From positions 689,600,084 to 689,664,083 of the forward strand of contig NC_134354.1 of assembly GCF_048569485.1 (NCBI RefSeq): a stretch of DNA of 64,000 bases. The letters run 5' to 3'. Shown here piece after piece: positions 1 through 9,822 of the stretch (position 1 is its first letter; each line of letters starts with the position of its first letter). A program made the translations under genes and the position numbers. The notes below the pieces were generated by a model. That model ran no database searches and was not told the origin of the DNA. It was given only the letters and a program-made list of their open reading frames with translations. Source of the stretch: Anomaloglossus baeobatrachus. Lineage: Eukaryota; Chordata; Amphibia; Anura; Aromobatidae.

Positions 1-983
1 TACAGTATAGTGACTGGATAATGAAGCAGGTAGGCAGTATAGAGAAGGGGCGGCATTATGGCCAGTGTGAGGGCACAGTATGGAGGGCACAGTATGCTGA
101 GAAGGGGGAATGTGAGACTGAGGTACAGTATAGTGACTGAATAATGAAGCAGGTAGGCAGTATAGAGAAGGGGCGGCATTATGGCCAGTGTGAGGGCACA
201 GTATGGAGGGCACAGTATGCTGAGAAGGGGGAATGTGAGACTGAGGTACAGTATAGTGACTGGATAATGAAGCAGGTAGGCAGTATAGAGAAGGAGCAGC
301 ATGGTGGCCAGTGTGAGGGCACAGTATGGAGGGCACAGTGTGCTGAGAAGGGGGAATGTGAGACTGAGGTACAGTATAGTGACTGGATAATGAAGCAGGT
401 AGGCAATATAGAGAGGGGGCGGCATGGTGGCCAATGTGAGGGCACAGTATGCTGAGCAGGGGGAATGTGAGACTGAGGTACAGTATAGTGACTGGATAAT
501 GAAGCAGGTAGGCAGTATAGAGAAGGGGCGGCATGGTGGCCAGTGTGAGGGCACAGTATGGAGGGCACAGTAAGCTGAGGAGGGGGAATGTGAGACTGAG
601 GTACAGTATAGTGACTGGATAATGAAGCAGGTAGGCAGTATAGAGAAGGGGCGGCATGGTGGCCAGTGTGCGGGCACAGTATGGAGGGCACAGTATGCTG
701 AGAAGGGGGAATGTGAGACTGAGGTACAGTATAGTGACTGGATAATGAAGCAGGTAGGCAGTATAGAGAAGGGGCGGCATGGTGGCCAGTGTGAGGGCAC
801 AGTATGGAGGGCACAGTAAGCTGAGGAGGGGGAATGTGAGACTGAGGTACAGTATAGTGACTGGATAATGAAGCAGGTAGGCAGTATAGAGAAGGGGCAG
901 CATGGTGGCCAGTGTGAGGGCACAGTATGGAGGGCACAGTATGCTGAGAAGGGGGAATGTGAGACTGAGGTACAGTATTTATA
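1..983. repeat. 123-bp minisatellite array
   Basis: About eight head-to-tail units run to the left edge and probably continue beyond it. Units begin with TACAGTATAGTGACTGGATA at 1, 124, 247, 370, 479, 602, 725, 848 and a final partial one at 971. The period is 123 bp except for the unit at 370, which lacks one 14-bp internal subrepeat (GGGCACAGTATGGA type). Units differ at only a few positions, so the array is well homogenised. Because 123 is 41 codons, a frame without a stop in one unit stays open across the array on either strand; these open frames are not evidence of a gene. Confidence 0.97.
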
Positions 984-1026
984 TCTAAATGCTACAGTTC
1001 GTGCTCTACTGTTATGGCTAAAAATG

Positions 1027-3585
1027 TTAACGTTTATGGGGCCCCCACCAGATTTTCTGCCCAGGGGCCCCCACCAACCTTAATCTGGCCCTGCCCAAGA
1101 GAGTCCCAGAAACAGCTGAACCTTGGCTGGGATTAATCTGGACTTCTCCTGGTTGAGCAAACAGCCCAATTCCAGCAGGGAAGCTTGCACCTGCTGTAGA
1201 AGGGCTGCGCAATGTTGAACTGAGGTGCCTACGAACAAAAAGTCGTCCAAATAAGGAATAAGAAGGACTTCCCTTTAACGCAGATAAGCAGTCACTTCCG
1301 CTATTAGCTTCGTGAAAATCCTTGGGGCTATTGCTAGAACAAAGGGGAGGGCTTTGTATTGAAAATGGCAGACCCGACTGCCCATGTGCAGGGCTACTCT
1401 GAGGAAGCTTTGGAATAGAGAGTGGATCGGGACATGATAGTATGCATCGCGCAAGTCTATGACTGCCATGTGACATTGGGGATTCAGATATTTCACTATG
1501 GATCTCACTGACTCCATTTTGAAGCTGTCCATCCAAAGGAACTGGTGGAGAGCTTTCAGTTTTATTATCTTTCGATATGAACCGTTTGGCTTCCTCACCA
1601 GAAAGAGGGTGGAGCAGAATCCGTCCCCTTGTTCTTGTTTGGGAACCTCCATCAGAACCCCTTTGAAGAGGCGTTGTTGGATCGGTTTCCAAAGCCAGTT
1701 GTTCTGTAGAAGATTGTCGTAGAGGAGTAATCAGGAACTGTTGAGGAGGAGGGTGATGGAAGGGTAGCTGGAGGCCTGATCTTATTAGGCCCAGGATCCA
1801 TGAACTTGACGATATCTTTTCCCAAGCCGGAAGGAACCGAGAGAGCACCCTCCGACCTGGGAAAGCAAGTCACTGGGATGATTTTTTCTGGTCTTTTGAG
1901 GGTCCGTTGAACATGAACCCCTTTCCCGGCTTCTATCGGACCAGGTATTCCGATCCCTTTGTGGGGCGTTCCCGCGAACTTGCTTCTTTCGAAAGGACCG
2001 TCTTCAAGATGGAAAGGACGGAAAGGGAAAGCCACTTTTCTTATCACTAGCCTTTTCTAGGATGTCATCCAGGACCGGCCCAAACAGATATTCTCCTTGA
2101 CAAGGGATGTTGCAAAGCTTAGATTTTGTTTGCATATCCCCCGCCTAGCATTTTAACCAAAGCGCTCTTCTAGCTGCATTAGAGTGGGATGCCGACTTTG
2201 CTGCCAACTTAGTGGAGTCCGCTAAAACGTCCGCAAGGAAGGCCGCCGCTCCCCGCAATCTGGAAAGGGACAAAGCAATTTCCTCTTTTGGTGCCTTTGA
2301 TCTAAACTGGTCTTCCAGTTCATCAATCCATATTGTCAGGGATCTAGCCGTACAGGTAGCAGCAATGGCGGGTCTCAGTACTCCGGCAGAAGCCTCCCAG
2401 GTATTTTTCAGGAAGTGATCTGCTTTTTTTTTATCTAACGGGTCTTTCAATGAACCCATGTCCTCAAATAGCAAGGTAAACTTTCTAGATGTCTTGGCGA
2501 CGGCAACATCTAATTTTGGAGCCTTATCCCAGGTGGAGCAGGAGGCGTCCTCAAATGGATACTTCCTCTTAAAAGCGCTTGGAAGGGAACGCTTCTTATC
2601 AGGCTTCTTCCATTCTCGGGTAATCAAAGCTTGCACTTTATCTATAACCAGGAAGGAGCACCGTTTTTTCTGCTCCATGCCCCCAAACATCCAATCATGG
2701 ATAGATTTTATGAGTTTTTCGTCTGGGATGCCCATAGTGGACTGCATAGCCTTAACTAACTTCCTCATATTCTCGATTGGGAAGCACTGGCTGAGTCGCT
2801 ATCTGAAGAGGAGCGCGAAGTAGAGCCGGAAGAAACACATGCCCTATCAGAGTCCTCGTGGGTAGGCGAAGGGGGATTAGATGTCACAGAGCTTTTAACC
2901 TCGGACAGGGATCGGAGGGAATCCCTGACCTCTTCCCTTATGATGGATCTCAGATCAGAGGCAAATCCCGGCTGTTCCTCTGACAGAGTCTGCTGAATGC
3001 AGCCCCTGTACAGCCTCTTAGTCCAGGAACTGGATAGTTCCTTACTGCCAAGGCACATTCTTTGTCTGGACTTGGACAAACACTTCTTCGGCCTATTCCG
3101 ATCCTAGAAAAAACACAGACAAGACGACTGCTGTTTTAAAAAGTGGTGAACTATTAGCCATCACTCACCCACAGATACAAGTGGTTGTACAGGGTCAGTA
3201 GGGATGTCATCTGACTTCCCTCCTTTAGAGGGTCTTTTACTGTCAGGGGTGCCAGAATCCACCTTTCGCTGGCTGGATCAAGTCACCGGAGGAGGGTGTG
3301 CTGCTCGCAGTCCTGACCCCGTGGGTCTGCTACGGCGGCTCCACAGCACCTCGGCCGACCGCAGCAGGACCTGTGCCTCTGCCAGAGTCGGCCGGCCGGG
3401 TGCTGGTATCTTTATCTTCGGCCCATCAGGACCATCCTGAATCCTTGTAGATTCCTAGAGGCTCCCTGTTCAAGGACAGGAAACCAACTGATGCAGGGAG
3501 AGGTGCCGCCCCTTTTTATTCTGGAGGTTTCCTATCCTTGAAGGGCGGATCCTCTCTCTCGTGGTGCCATCAGGGGTGCTGGAAA
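1027..3585 (-). mobile_element. Ancient DIRS-type retrotransposon fragment (gag and RT part)
   Basis: A diverged, broken copy of a DIRS family different from those to the right. Reading leftward on the minus strand, 2145-3103 holds a gag-like region (serine- and acid-rich start, then a conserved block ending in a RRALWLK-like motif shared with the gag of the younger DIRS copies). About 1130-2047 holds reverse transcriptase, recognisable by DLRDAYYHVPI and PYLDDFLF. RNase H, methyltransferase and recombinase are absent on the left, where the copy stops near the minisatellite. It carries multiple breaks and looks much older than DIRS-A or DIRS-E. Assignment to DIRS is by similarity of motif order and wording to the intact copies in this window. 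Confidence 0.8.
3104..3168 (-). other. Candidate 65-bp intron in the old DIRS gag leader
   Basis: On the minus strand a GTGAGTG donor begins at 3168 and a pyrimidine-rich TTTTTTCTAG acceptor ends at 3104, immediately before the open gag reading frame. DIRS-type elements in other animals are known to contain short spliceosomal introns, so this is plausible, but it rests only on the two signals and the frame that follows. Confidence 0.4.
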
Positions 3586-3775
3586 GAAGGGAATTTTGTT
3601 TACTTACCGTAAATTCCTTTTCTTCTAGCTCATATTGGGAGACCCAGACAATTGGGTGTATAGCTTCTGCCTCCGGAGGCCACACAAAGTATTACACTTT
3701 AAAAAGTGTAACCCCTCCCCTCTGCCTATACACCCTCCGGTGTATCACGGGCTCCTCAGTTTTGGTGCAAAAGCA
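3586..3775. repeat. DIRS-A right (3') terminal repeat, outer part
   Basis: This is the inverse of 9400-9560 at the other end, with a unique extension of about 45 bp (3586-3630) that the 5' repeat lacks. It contains a potential branched fold: outer stem GGGTGTATAG (3654-3663) with CTATACACCC (3726-3735), the perfect palindrome CCTCCGGAGG (3670-3679), and a second hairpin at 3692-3711 (TTACACTTT paired with AAGTGTAA). Confidence 0.85.
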
Positions 3776-3942
3776 GGAAGGAGGAAACTTATAAATTGGT
3801 CTAAGGTAAATTCAATCCGAAGGATGTTCGGAGAACTGAAAACCATGAACCAAAAGAACAATTCAACATGAACAACATGTGTACACAAGAGAACAAACAG
3901 CCCGAAGGGAACAGGGGCGGGTGCTGGGTCTCCCAATAGGAG

Positions 3943-4015
3943 CTAGAAGAAAAGGAATTTATGGTAAGTAAACAAAATTCCCTTCTTCTTTGTCGCTCCA
4001 TTGGGAGACCCAGAC
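3943..4015. other. DIRS-A internal complementary region (ICR)
   Basis: This stretch is the complement of both element extremities placed side by side. CTAGAAGAAAAGGAATTTA...AATTCCCTTC matches the extreme 3' end (3586-3630), and TTCTTTGTCGCTCC followed by TTGGGAGACCCAGAC matches the extreme 5' end (9545-9572). Such a junction is the signature of DIRS1-type elements and is thought to template circle formation during replication. The block is repeated in DIRS-B, -C, -E and, in variant form, DIRS-F. Confidence 0.88.
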
Positions 4016-4090
4016 AATTGGGACGTCCAAAAGCAGTCCCTGGGTGGGTAAAAGAATACCTCGATAAAAAGAGCCGAAAACGACCCCCTC

Positions 4091-5060
4091 TTACAGGTGG
4101 GCAACCGCCGCCTGAAGGACTCGCCTACCTAGACTGGCGTCTGCCGAAGCATAGGTATGCACCTGATAGTGTTTCGTGAAAGTGTGCAGACTAGACCAGG
4201 TAGCTGCCTGACACACCTGCTGAGCCGTAGCCCGGTGCCGCAATGCCCAGGACGCACCCACGGCTCTGGTAGAATGGGCTTTCAGCCCCAAAGGAAGCGG
4301 AAGCCCAGAAGAACGGTAGGCTTCAAGAATCGGTTCCTTGATCCACCGAGCCAAGGTTGACTTGGAAGCCTGCGAACCCTTATGCTGGCCAGCGACAAGG
4401 ACAAAGAGCGCATCTGAACGGCGCAGGGGCGCCGTGCGAGACACGTAGAGCCGGAGCGCTCTCACCAGATCTAACGAGTGCAAATCCTTTTCACATTGGT
4501 GAACTGGATGAGGGCAAAATGAAGGTAAGGAGATATCCTGATTGAGATGAAAAGGGGATACCACCTTAGGGAAAAATTCCGGGACCGGACGTAGAACCAC
4601 CTTATCCTGGTGAAAAACCAGGAAGGGGGGTTTGCATGACAGCTCCGATACTCTACGGAGCGATGTAACTGCCACTAGAAATGCCACCTTCTGCGAAAGA
4701 CGTGATAAAGAGACATCCCGCAGCGGCTCGAAAGGTGGTTTCTGAAGAGCCGTTAGGTGGGACTATGTGGCAAACTCCCTGCAGGAACGTGCGGACCTGC
4801 GGAAGCCTGGCTAGACACCTTTGAAAAAATACGGATAGCGCCGATACTTGTCCCTTGAGAGAGCCGAGAGACAAACCCTTGTCCATTCCGGATTGAAGGA
4901 ATGAAAGAAAAGTGGGTAAGGCAAAGGGCCAGGGAGTAAAACCCTTATCAGAGCACCAGGATAAGAAGATCCTCCAAGACCTGTGATAGATCTTGGCGGA
5001 CGTTGGTTTCCCGGCCTGTCTCATAGTGGCAATGACATCTTGAGATAACCCTGAGGACGC
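4091..5060 (-). pseudogene. DIRS-A tyrosine recombinase region
   Basis: The tyrosine recombinase would insert the circular DNA intermediate. Visible landmarks on the minus strand are a core-binding helix region (KIYHRSWRIFLSW, near 4970), the first catalytic arginine box TSLRRVSEL (near 4655), the HSTRAVG box carrying the H..R pair (near 4265) and the terminal catalytic tyrosine in FTKHYQVH (near 4160). All four catalytic residue classes (R, H, R, Y) are present. The region overlaps the end of the RT frame, as is usual for DIRS. It is broken in this copy, and no single full-length frame spans it. Confidence 0.8.
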
Positions 5061-7225
5061 TAGGAGCCAGGACTCAATGGCCACACAGTCAGGTTGAGGG
5101 CCGCAGAATTCAGATGGAAAAACAGCCCTTGAGACAGCAAGTCTGGGCGGTCTGGGAGCACCCACGGTTGACCCACCGTGAGATGCCACAGATCCGGGTA
5201 CCACGACCGCCTTGGCCAATCTGGGGCGACGAGAATGGCGCGACGACAGTCGGACCTGATTTTGCGCAGCACTCTGGGCAGCATCGCCAGAGGAGGAAAT
5301 ACATAGGGCAGTCGAAACTGCGACCAATCCTGAACTAATGCGTCCGCCGCCAGAGCTCTGTGATCTTGAGACCGGGCCATGAATGCCGGGACTTTGTTGT
5401 TGTGCCGTGACGCCATGAGATCGACGTCCGGCGTTCCCCAGCGGCGACAGATCTCTCGAAACACGTCTGGGTGAAGAGACCATTCCCCCGCGTCCATGCC
5501 CTGTCGGCTGAGAAAATCTGCTTCCCAGTTTTCTACGCCCGGGATGTGAACTGCGGAGATGGTGGAAGCTGTGGCTTCCACCCACTGCAGAATTCGTCGG
5601 ACTTCCTGGAAGGCTTGACGACTGCGAGTGCCACCTTGGTGGTTGATGTATGCGACGGCAGTGGCGTTGTCCGACTGGATCCGGATCTGCCTGCCCTCCA
5701 GCCACCGATGAAAAGCCAATAGGGCTAGATACACTGCCTTTATCTCCAGAATATTGATCTGAAGGGATGACTCTATCGGAGTCCAGGTTCCCTGAGCCCT
5801 GTGGTGGAGAAAAACCGCCCCCCACCCTGACAGGCTCGCGTCCGTCGTGACCACAGCCCAGGTGGGGGGTAGGAAGGATTTTCCCTGCGATAGAGAGTTG
5901 GGAAGGAGCCACCACTGAAGAGATGTCTTGGTTGCAAGGGACAGAGAGACGTTCCTGTCGAGTGAAGTCGACCTCCTGTCCCATTTGCGGAGAATGTCCC
6001 ACTGGAGTGGCCGCAGATGGAATTGCGCGAAGGGCACTGCCTCCATCGCTGCCACCATCTTCCCCAGGAAGTGCATGAGGCGCCTCAAGGGGTGTGACTG
6101 ACCCCGAAGAAGAGATTGCACCCCTGCCTGCAGCGAAAGCTGCTTGTCCAGCGGTAGCATGACTACTGCTGACTGAGTATGAAACTCCATCCCAAGGTAC
6201 ATCAGTGATTGGGTCGGTGTCAACTTGGATTTTGGGAAGTTGATGATCCACCCGAACTGCTGGAGAGTCGCCAGAGCGACGGAAAGGCTGTTTTGACACG
6301 CCATCTGAGAGGGTGCCCTGACCAGAAGATCGTCTAAGTAGGGAATCACCGAGTGGCCCTGAGAGTGTAGGACCGCCACAACAGATGCCATGACCTTGGT
6401 GAACACCCGTGGGGCTGTCGCCAGGCCGAAAGACAATGCCACGAACTGAAGGTGTTCGTCCCCGATGGCGAAACGCAAAAAGCGTTGATGTTCGGGTGCG
6501 ATCGGCACATGGAGATAAGCATCCTTGATGTCGATCGATGCTAGGAAGTCTCCTTGTGACATCGAAGCGATGACAGAGCGGAGAGATTCCATCCGAAACC
6601 GTCTGGTGCTCACATGTCTGTTGAGCAGTTTGAGGTCCAGAACGGGACGGAACGAGCCGTCCTTCTTTGGCACCACAAACAAGTTGGAGTAAAAGCCGCG
6701 ACCATGTTCCTGGAGGGGAACAGGGATCACAACTCCTTCTGTCTTCAGAGCGTTCACCGCCTGAAAAAGTGCATCGGCTCGCTCGGGGGGCGGAGATGTT
6801 CTGAAGAAACGAGTCGGGGGACGAGAGCTGAACTCTATCCTGTAACCGTGAGACAGAATGTCTCTCACCCATCGGTCTTGAACATGTGGCCACCAGGCGT
6901 CGCAAAAGCGGGAGAGCCTGCCACCGACCGAGGATGCGGTTCGGGGATGCCGAGAGTCATGAGGAGGCCGCCTTGGAAGCAGTGCCTCCTGCGGCCTTTT
7001 GGGGGCGTGACTTGGACCGCCACGCATAGGAGTTCCTCTGGCCTTTCTCCGGCCTGCTGGACGAAGAGGATTGGGGCTTGGCGGAGGGACGAAAGGACCG
7101 AAACCTCGATTGTATTTTCCGTTGCTGAGGTCTCTTTGGTTTGGACTGGGGTAAGGAGGAGTCCTTTCCCTTGGATTCCTTAATAATCTCATCCAATCGT
7201 TCACCAAACAAGCGGTCGCCAGCAA
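5060..7225 (-). CDS. DIRS-A RT/RNase H/methyltransferase polyprotein
   Basis: One open frame of 721 codons. Reverse transcriptase occupies roughly residues 150-350, with VPKKDGSFRPVLDL, DIKDAYLHVPI and the catalytic PYLDDLL box near residue 298. RNase H follows at about 455-560 (TTDASLSGWGAVFL near 462, then QSDNATAVAYINHQGG). The C-terminal third (PDVDLMASRHNNK near 602, then VAPDWPRRSWYPDLW) is the methyltransferase-like domain characteristic of DIRS pol. The N-terminus overlaps the end of gag in another frame; the recombinase overlaps its C-terminal side. The open frame suggests that this part of the copy is recent. The first methionine is not certain, since pol expression in the family may not begin with its own AUG. 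Confidence 0.88.
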   Translation of the reverse strand: MLATACLVNDWMRLLRNPRERTPPYPSPNQRDLSNGKYNRGFGPFVPPPSPNPLRPAGRRKARGTPMRGGPSHAPKRPQEALLPRRPPHDSRHPRTASSVGGRLSRFCDAWWPHVQDRWVRDILSHGYRIEFSSRPPTRFFRTSPPPERADALFQAVNALKTEGVVIPVPLQEHGRGFYSNLFVVPKKDGSFRPVLDLKLLNRHVSTRRFRMESLRSVIASMSQGDFLASIDIKDAYLHVPIAPEHQRFLRFAIGDEHLQFVALSFGLATAPRVFTKVMASVVAVLHSQGHSVIPYLDDLLVRAPSQMACQNSLSVALATLQQFGWIINFPKSKLTPTQSLMYLGMEFHTQSAVVMLPLDKQLSLQAGVQSLLRGQSHPLRRLMHFLGKMVAAMEAVPFAQFHLRPLQWDILRKWDRRSTSLDRNVSLSLATKTSLQWWLLPNSLSQGKSFLPPTWAVVTTDASLSGWGAVFLHHRAQGTWTPIESSLQINILEIKAVYLALLAFHRWLEGRQIRIQSDNATAVAYINHQGGTRSRQAFQEVRRILQWVEATASTISAVHIPGVENWEADFLSRQGMDAGEWSLHPDVFREICRRWGTPDVDLMASRHNNKVPAFMARSQDHRALAADALVQDWSQFRLPYVFPPLAMLPRVLRKIRSDCRRAILVAPDWPRRSWYPDLWHLTVGQPWVLPDRPDLLSQGLFFHLNSAALNLTVWPLSPGS

Positions 7226-8493
7226 GCGGCAAACCGGTTATGAACCTCTTGGAAGCCGAGTCTGCCTTCCATTCGCGCAGCCACATGGCCCTTCGGACTG
7301 CCACAGAGTTAGCGGATGCCACCGCTGTACGGCTAGCAGAGTCTAAAACTGCGTTCATGGCGTAGGAAGAAAAAGCTGACGCCTGAGAAGTCAAAGACGC
7401 AACCTGCGGAGCAGAATTACGTGTGACCGCATTAATCTCAGCCAGACAAGCTGAGATAGCTTGTAGTGCCCACACGGCTGCAAAGGCCGGGGCAAAAGAC
7501 GCGCCCGTGGCTTCATAGATGGATTTTACCAGGAGCTCTATCTGCCTGTCAGTGGCATCCTTTAGCGATGATCCATCTGCAACCGATACCACAGATCTAG
7601 CCGCCAATCTAGAGACTGGGGGATCCACCTTGGGACATTGAGCCCAACCCTTAACCACGTCAGAGGGGAAGGGGTAACGTGTGTCAGTAAGGCGCTTAGT
7701 AAAGCGCTTGTCCGGAACCGCTCTGGGCTTCTGGACAGCATCTCTGAAGTTAGAGTGATCGAAAAACGCACTCCGTGTACGTTTAGGGAACCGAAACTGG
7801 TGTTTCTCCTGCTGAGAAGTCGACTCCTCTACCGGTGGCGGCGGGGGAGAGATATCTAACACCTGGTTGATGGACGAGATAAGGTCATTTACTATGGCGT
7901 CCCCTTCAGGTGTATCAAGATTGAGAGCAACGTCAGTGTCAGAGCCCTGAGCTGCGACGTCCGCCTCGTCCTCCAGAGAGTCCTCACGCTGGGAACCCGA
8001 GCAGCGTGAAGAAGTCGGGGAAGATTCCCAGCGGGCCCGCTTAGCCGGTCTGGGACTGTGGTCCGGGCCGGAGTCCTCCACGTGAGACCTAGGGCCCCCC
8101 CTGGGAACGTGCTGCGGCGCGGACAGAGAGGGGCCTGGAGGTGAAGATCCAACAGGGCCCGGGGCTTGTGTAAGGACCGGTCTGGACTGCAAAGCTTCAA
8201 GCAGCTTGGCAGACCATTTGTCCATAGACTGAGCCATGGATTGTGAGAGTGACTCAGAGTTTTTCAGCAAAAACTGTAAACTCTGTCCCTGCCGCCTGGA
8301 CAGGGGGAGCAAGGGGTTCTACCTGAGCCGAGGGGCCCACTAGTGACCGAGGCTCGGGTTGAGGAAGCAAAACAGGGGTTGAGCATTGCTCACAGTGAGG
8401 GTAGGTGGAACCCGCAGGTAACTTAGCCGCACAAGAGGTACAGGTTGCAAAATAACCCTGTGCCTTGGCACCCTTGCTCCTTGTGGACGACAT
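6957..8493 (-). pseudogene. DIRS-A gag-like region
   Basis: This region encodes the putative structural protein of the element. It begins at an ATG (8493) with MSSTRSKGAK, followed by a cysteine/histidine cluster (CTSC...YPHCEQC) that could bind zinc. A proline- and serine-rich segment follows, then a conserved helical block (RLAARSVVSVADG to RRAMWLREWKADSASKRF), and last a basic, serine/arginine-rich tail ending in GTASKAASS. The same order and wording occur in DIRS-E and, more diverged, DIRS-F. The region is not one uninterrupted frame in this copy. Confidence 0.75.
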
Positions 8494-8561
8494 GCTGTTG
8501 TCTCCTAGGAGAGTGATCACTGAGGGTATATGGGAAGGGTATACAGCCCGACCGAACAGAA

Positions 8562-8598
<37 letters not shown>
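8562..8598. repeat. (AT)n microsatellite in DIRS-A leader
   Basis: An almost pure run of alternating A and T, about 37 bp, lies just upstream of the DIRS-A gag start on the minus strand. The equivalent place in DIRS-E lacks it, so the expansion is particular to this copy. Confidence 0.95.
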
Positions 8599-8601
<3 letters not shown>

Positions 8602-9399
8602 TCTATTCCGGCACCCTAAGGGGACCAGCACCGGGTGACCGGTGTGGCTTACCGACCGCTAAAAAGCGGAGTGTGTGTCCTCCAGATTCCCTGGCTTAGG
8701 TCTCCCAGCGTTGCAGAGCTCTTTCCAGGAAATCCTCCACAGGCAGAATGCCAAAGAAATGGCTGCCAGAGCTCTCAGGGGAGGAGTGGAGCCGTGGGCG
8801 GCGTTAGAAAAAAGTGCGGGAATCTGGAGTCCCCACAGTGATCAGTGAGGGGGGAGGAAACATACAGGATGCTCCGGCCCTCACAGCCGACGTCAGGCCG
8901 GCCGTCCCGCCCTTACCCCTGATAGACAGGCCCGGGGGCGGGAGTTTTGCTACTAGGCCGCAATTGAAGCCGGGGACTAAATTTAAGACCGCGGCCGACA
9001 AACAGGCGCGGTCGTCCGCCGGCCGTCACAAATAAGCAGCTGCTGCAGCGTCCGGGATGAAGGCGCTCCATGCACATCCCCCATGGGGATACAGAGTACC
9101 TTAGTGATGCAGGGCCCGGTCCCTGAGGATAAATAAACTCCTGTCCGACAGATTCCCACAGGGGCTGCGGAGGGAGCACGGTCCCAGTGAATGGATGACC
9201 GCTCAGGATCCCACTTCTCCCAGAGCCGCTAAGGGATGGTGAAGGAGACGGCATGAGGCTCTGGCCTTTGTACCCGCAATGGGTACCCTCAACCTTAACA
9301 GCACCGCTGACTTAGTGGGGTGAGAAGGGAACATGCCGGGGGCCCCGTGGGGGCCCACTTTTCTTCCAACCGATATAACTAATCTGAGAATTCATGAGT

Positions 9400-9572
9400 G
9401 GATGTGTGCCTCCTTCCACACAAAGCATAAAACTGAGGAGCCCGTGATGCACGGGAGGGTGTATAGGCAGAGGGGAGGGGTTACACTTTTTAAAGTGTAA
9501 TACTTTGTGTGGCCTCCGGAGGCAGAAGCTATACACCCAATTGTCTGGGTCTCCCAATGGAGCGACAAAGAA
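9400..9572. repeat. DIRS-A left (5') terminal repeat
   Basis: The inverted partner of 3632-3775. It ends with TTCTTTGTCGCTCC when read on the minus strand and contains the same CCTCCGGAGG palindrome and TTACACT...AGTGTAA hairpin. Confidence 0.88.
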
Positions 9573-9732
9573 AAGATTATTCTATCCTCCAGAATTCTCA
9601 GTTAGGGTTCTCTGACAGAACTTAAAGTTCGTCTCCTTGCTGTAGTAATTGCGACCAGGAAGGTGGTTTTCCAAAACTACATCTGTATGCCTAAAGACGC
9701 TATTGGCTCAAAGAGTGGTTGTATTATCCCTT
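9573..9732 (-). mobile_element. Old DIRS recombinase fragment, left part
   Basis: Minus-strand translation gives TTFLVAITTARR, the counterpart of the first arginine box (VFLVAVTSLRR) of the younger DIRS recombinases, followed by a LRILEDRIIFF segment. The matching N-terminal recombinase segment lies at 24985-25205. The two were one sequence before a MITE, and then a Gypsy element inside the MITE, inserted between them. The fragment is strongly diverged and old. Confidence 0.65.
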
Positions 9733-9735
9733 TAA

Positions 9736-9822
9736 GAGTACGCTCACACGAGCGTTGAAATCGGACAAGTGCAATGCGAGAAAATCTCGCATTGCACTCT
9801 GACCAATGTTAGTCAATGAGGG
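9736..9822. mobile_element. Harbinger-like MITE, left part (split by Gypsy)
   Basis: This piece pairs with 24639-24981. The left end GAGTACGCTCACACGAGCG and the reverse complement of the right end GGCTGGACTCACACGAGCG are near-matching terminal inverted repeats. TAA occurs immediately outside both ends (9733-9735 and 24982-24984), the TWA-type target duplication of PIF/Harbinger elements. Total length without the Gypsy element is about 430 bp; no coding capacity. Confidence 0.7.
9818..9822. repeat. Gypsy target-site duplication, left copy (GAGGG)
   Basis: GAGGG directly precedes the left LTR, and an identical GAGGG directly follows the right LTR at 24634-24638. A perfect 5-bp duplication is the expected product of a Ty3/Gypsy integrase and confirms both element boundaries. 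Confidence 0.93.

Larger units (their letters stand above)
3586..9572 (-). mobile_element. DIRS-A: near full-length DIRS retrotransposon
   Basis: About 6.0 kb, transcribed leftward. The 5' inverted terminal repeat starts at 9572 (TTCTTTGTCGCTCC...). The 3' terminal repeat lies at 3586-3942 and the internal complementary region at about 3943-4015. Coding order is gag (6957-8493), RT/RNase H/methyltransferase (5060-7225) and tyrosine recombinase (about 4091-5060), with gag/pol and pol/recombinase overlaps as is usual in DIRS. The two terminal repeats differ at only a few sites over about 130 bp, so the copy is young, though it has a small number of breaks. No target-site duplication is seen, as expected for recombinase-mediated insertion; the flanks are GGAAA on the left and AAGAT on the right. 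Confidence 0.93.

Noticed and set aside
179-937. A 252-codon open frame on the minus strand (and shorter ones on the plus strand) in the left minisatellite
   Set aside because: They follow from a 123-bp period divisible by three. The peptide is a perfect repeat with no recognisable domain and no gene context.
1-983. CRISPR-like array
   Set aside because: Units are contiguous with no unique spacers, and the DNA is clearly vertebrate.
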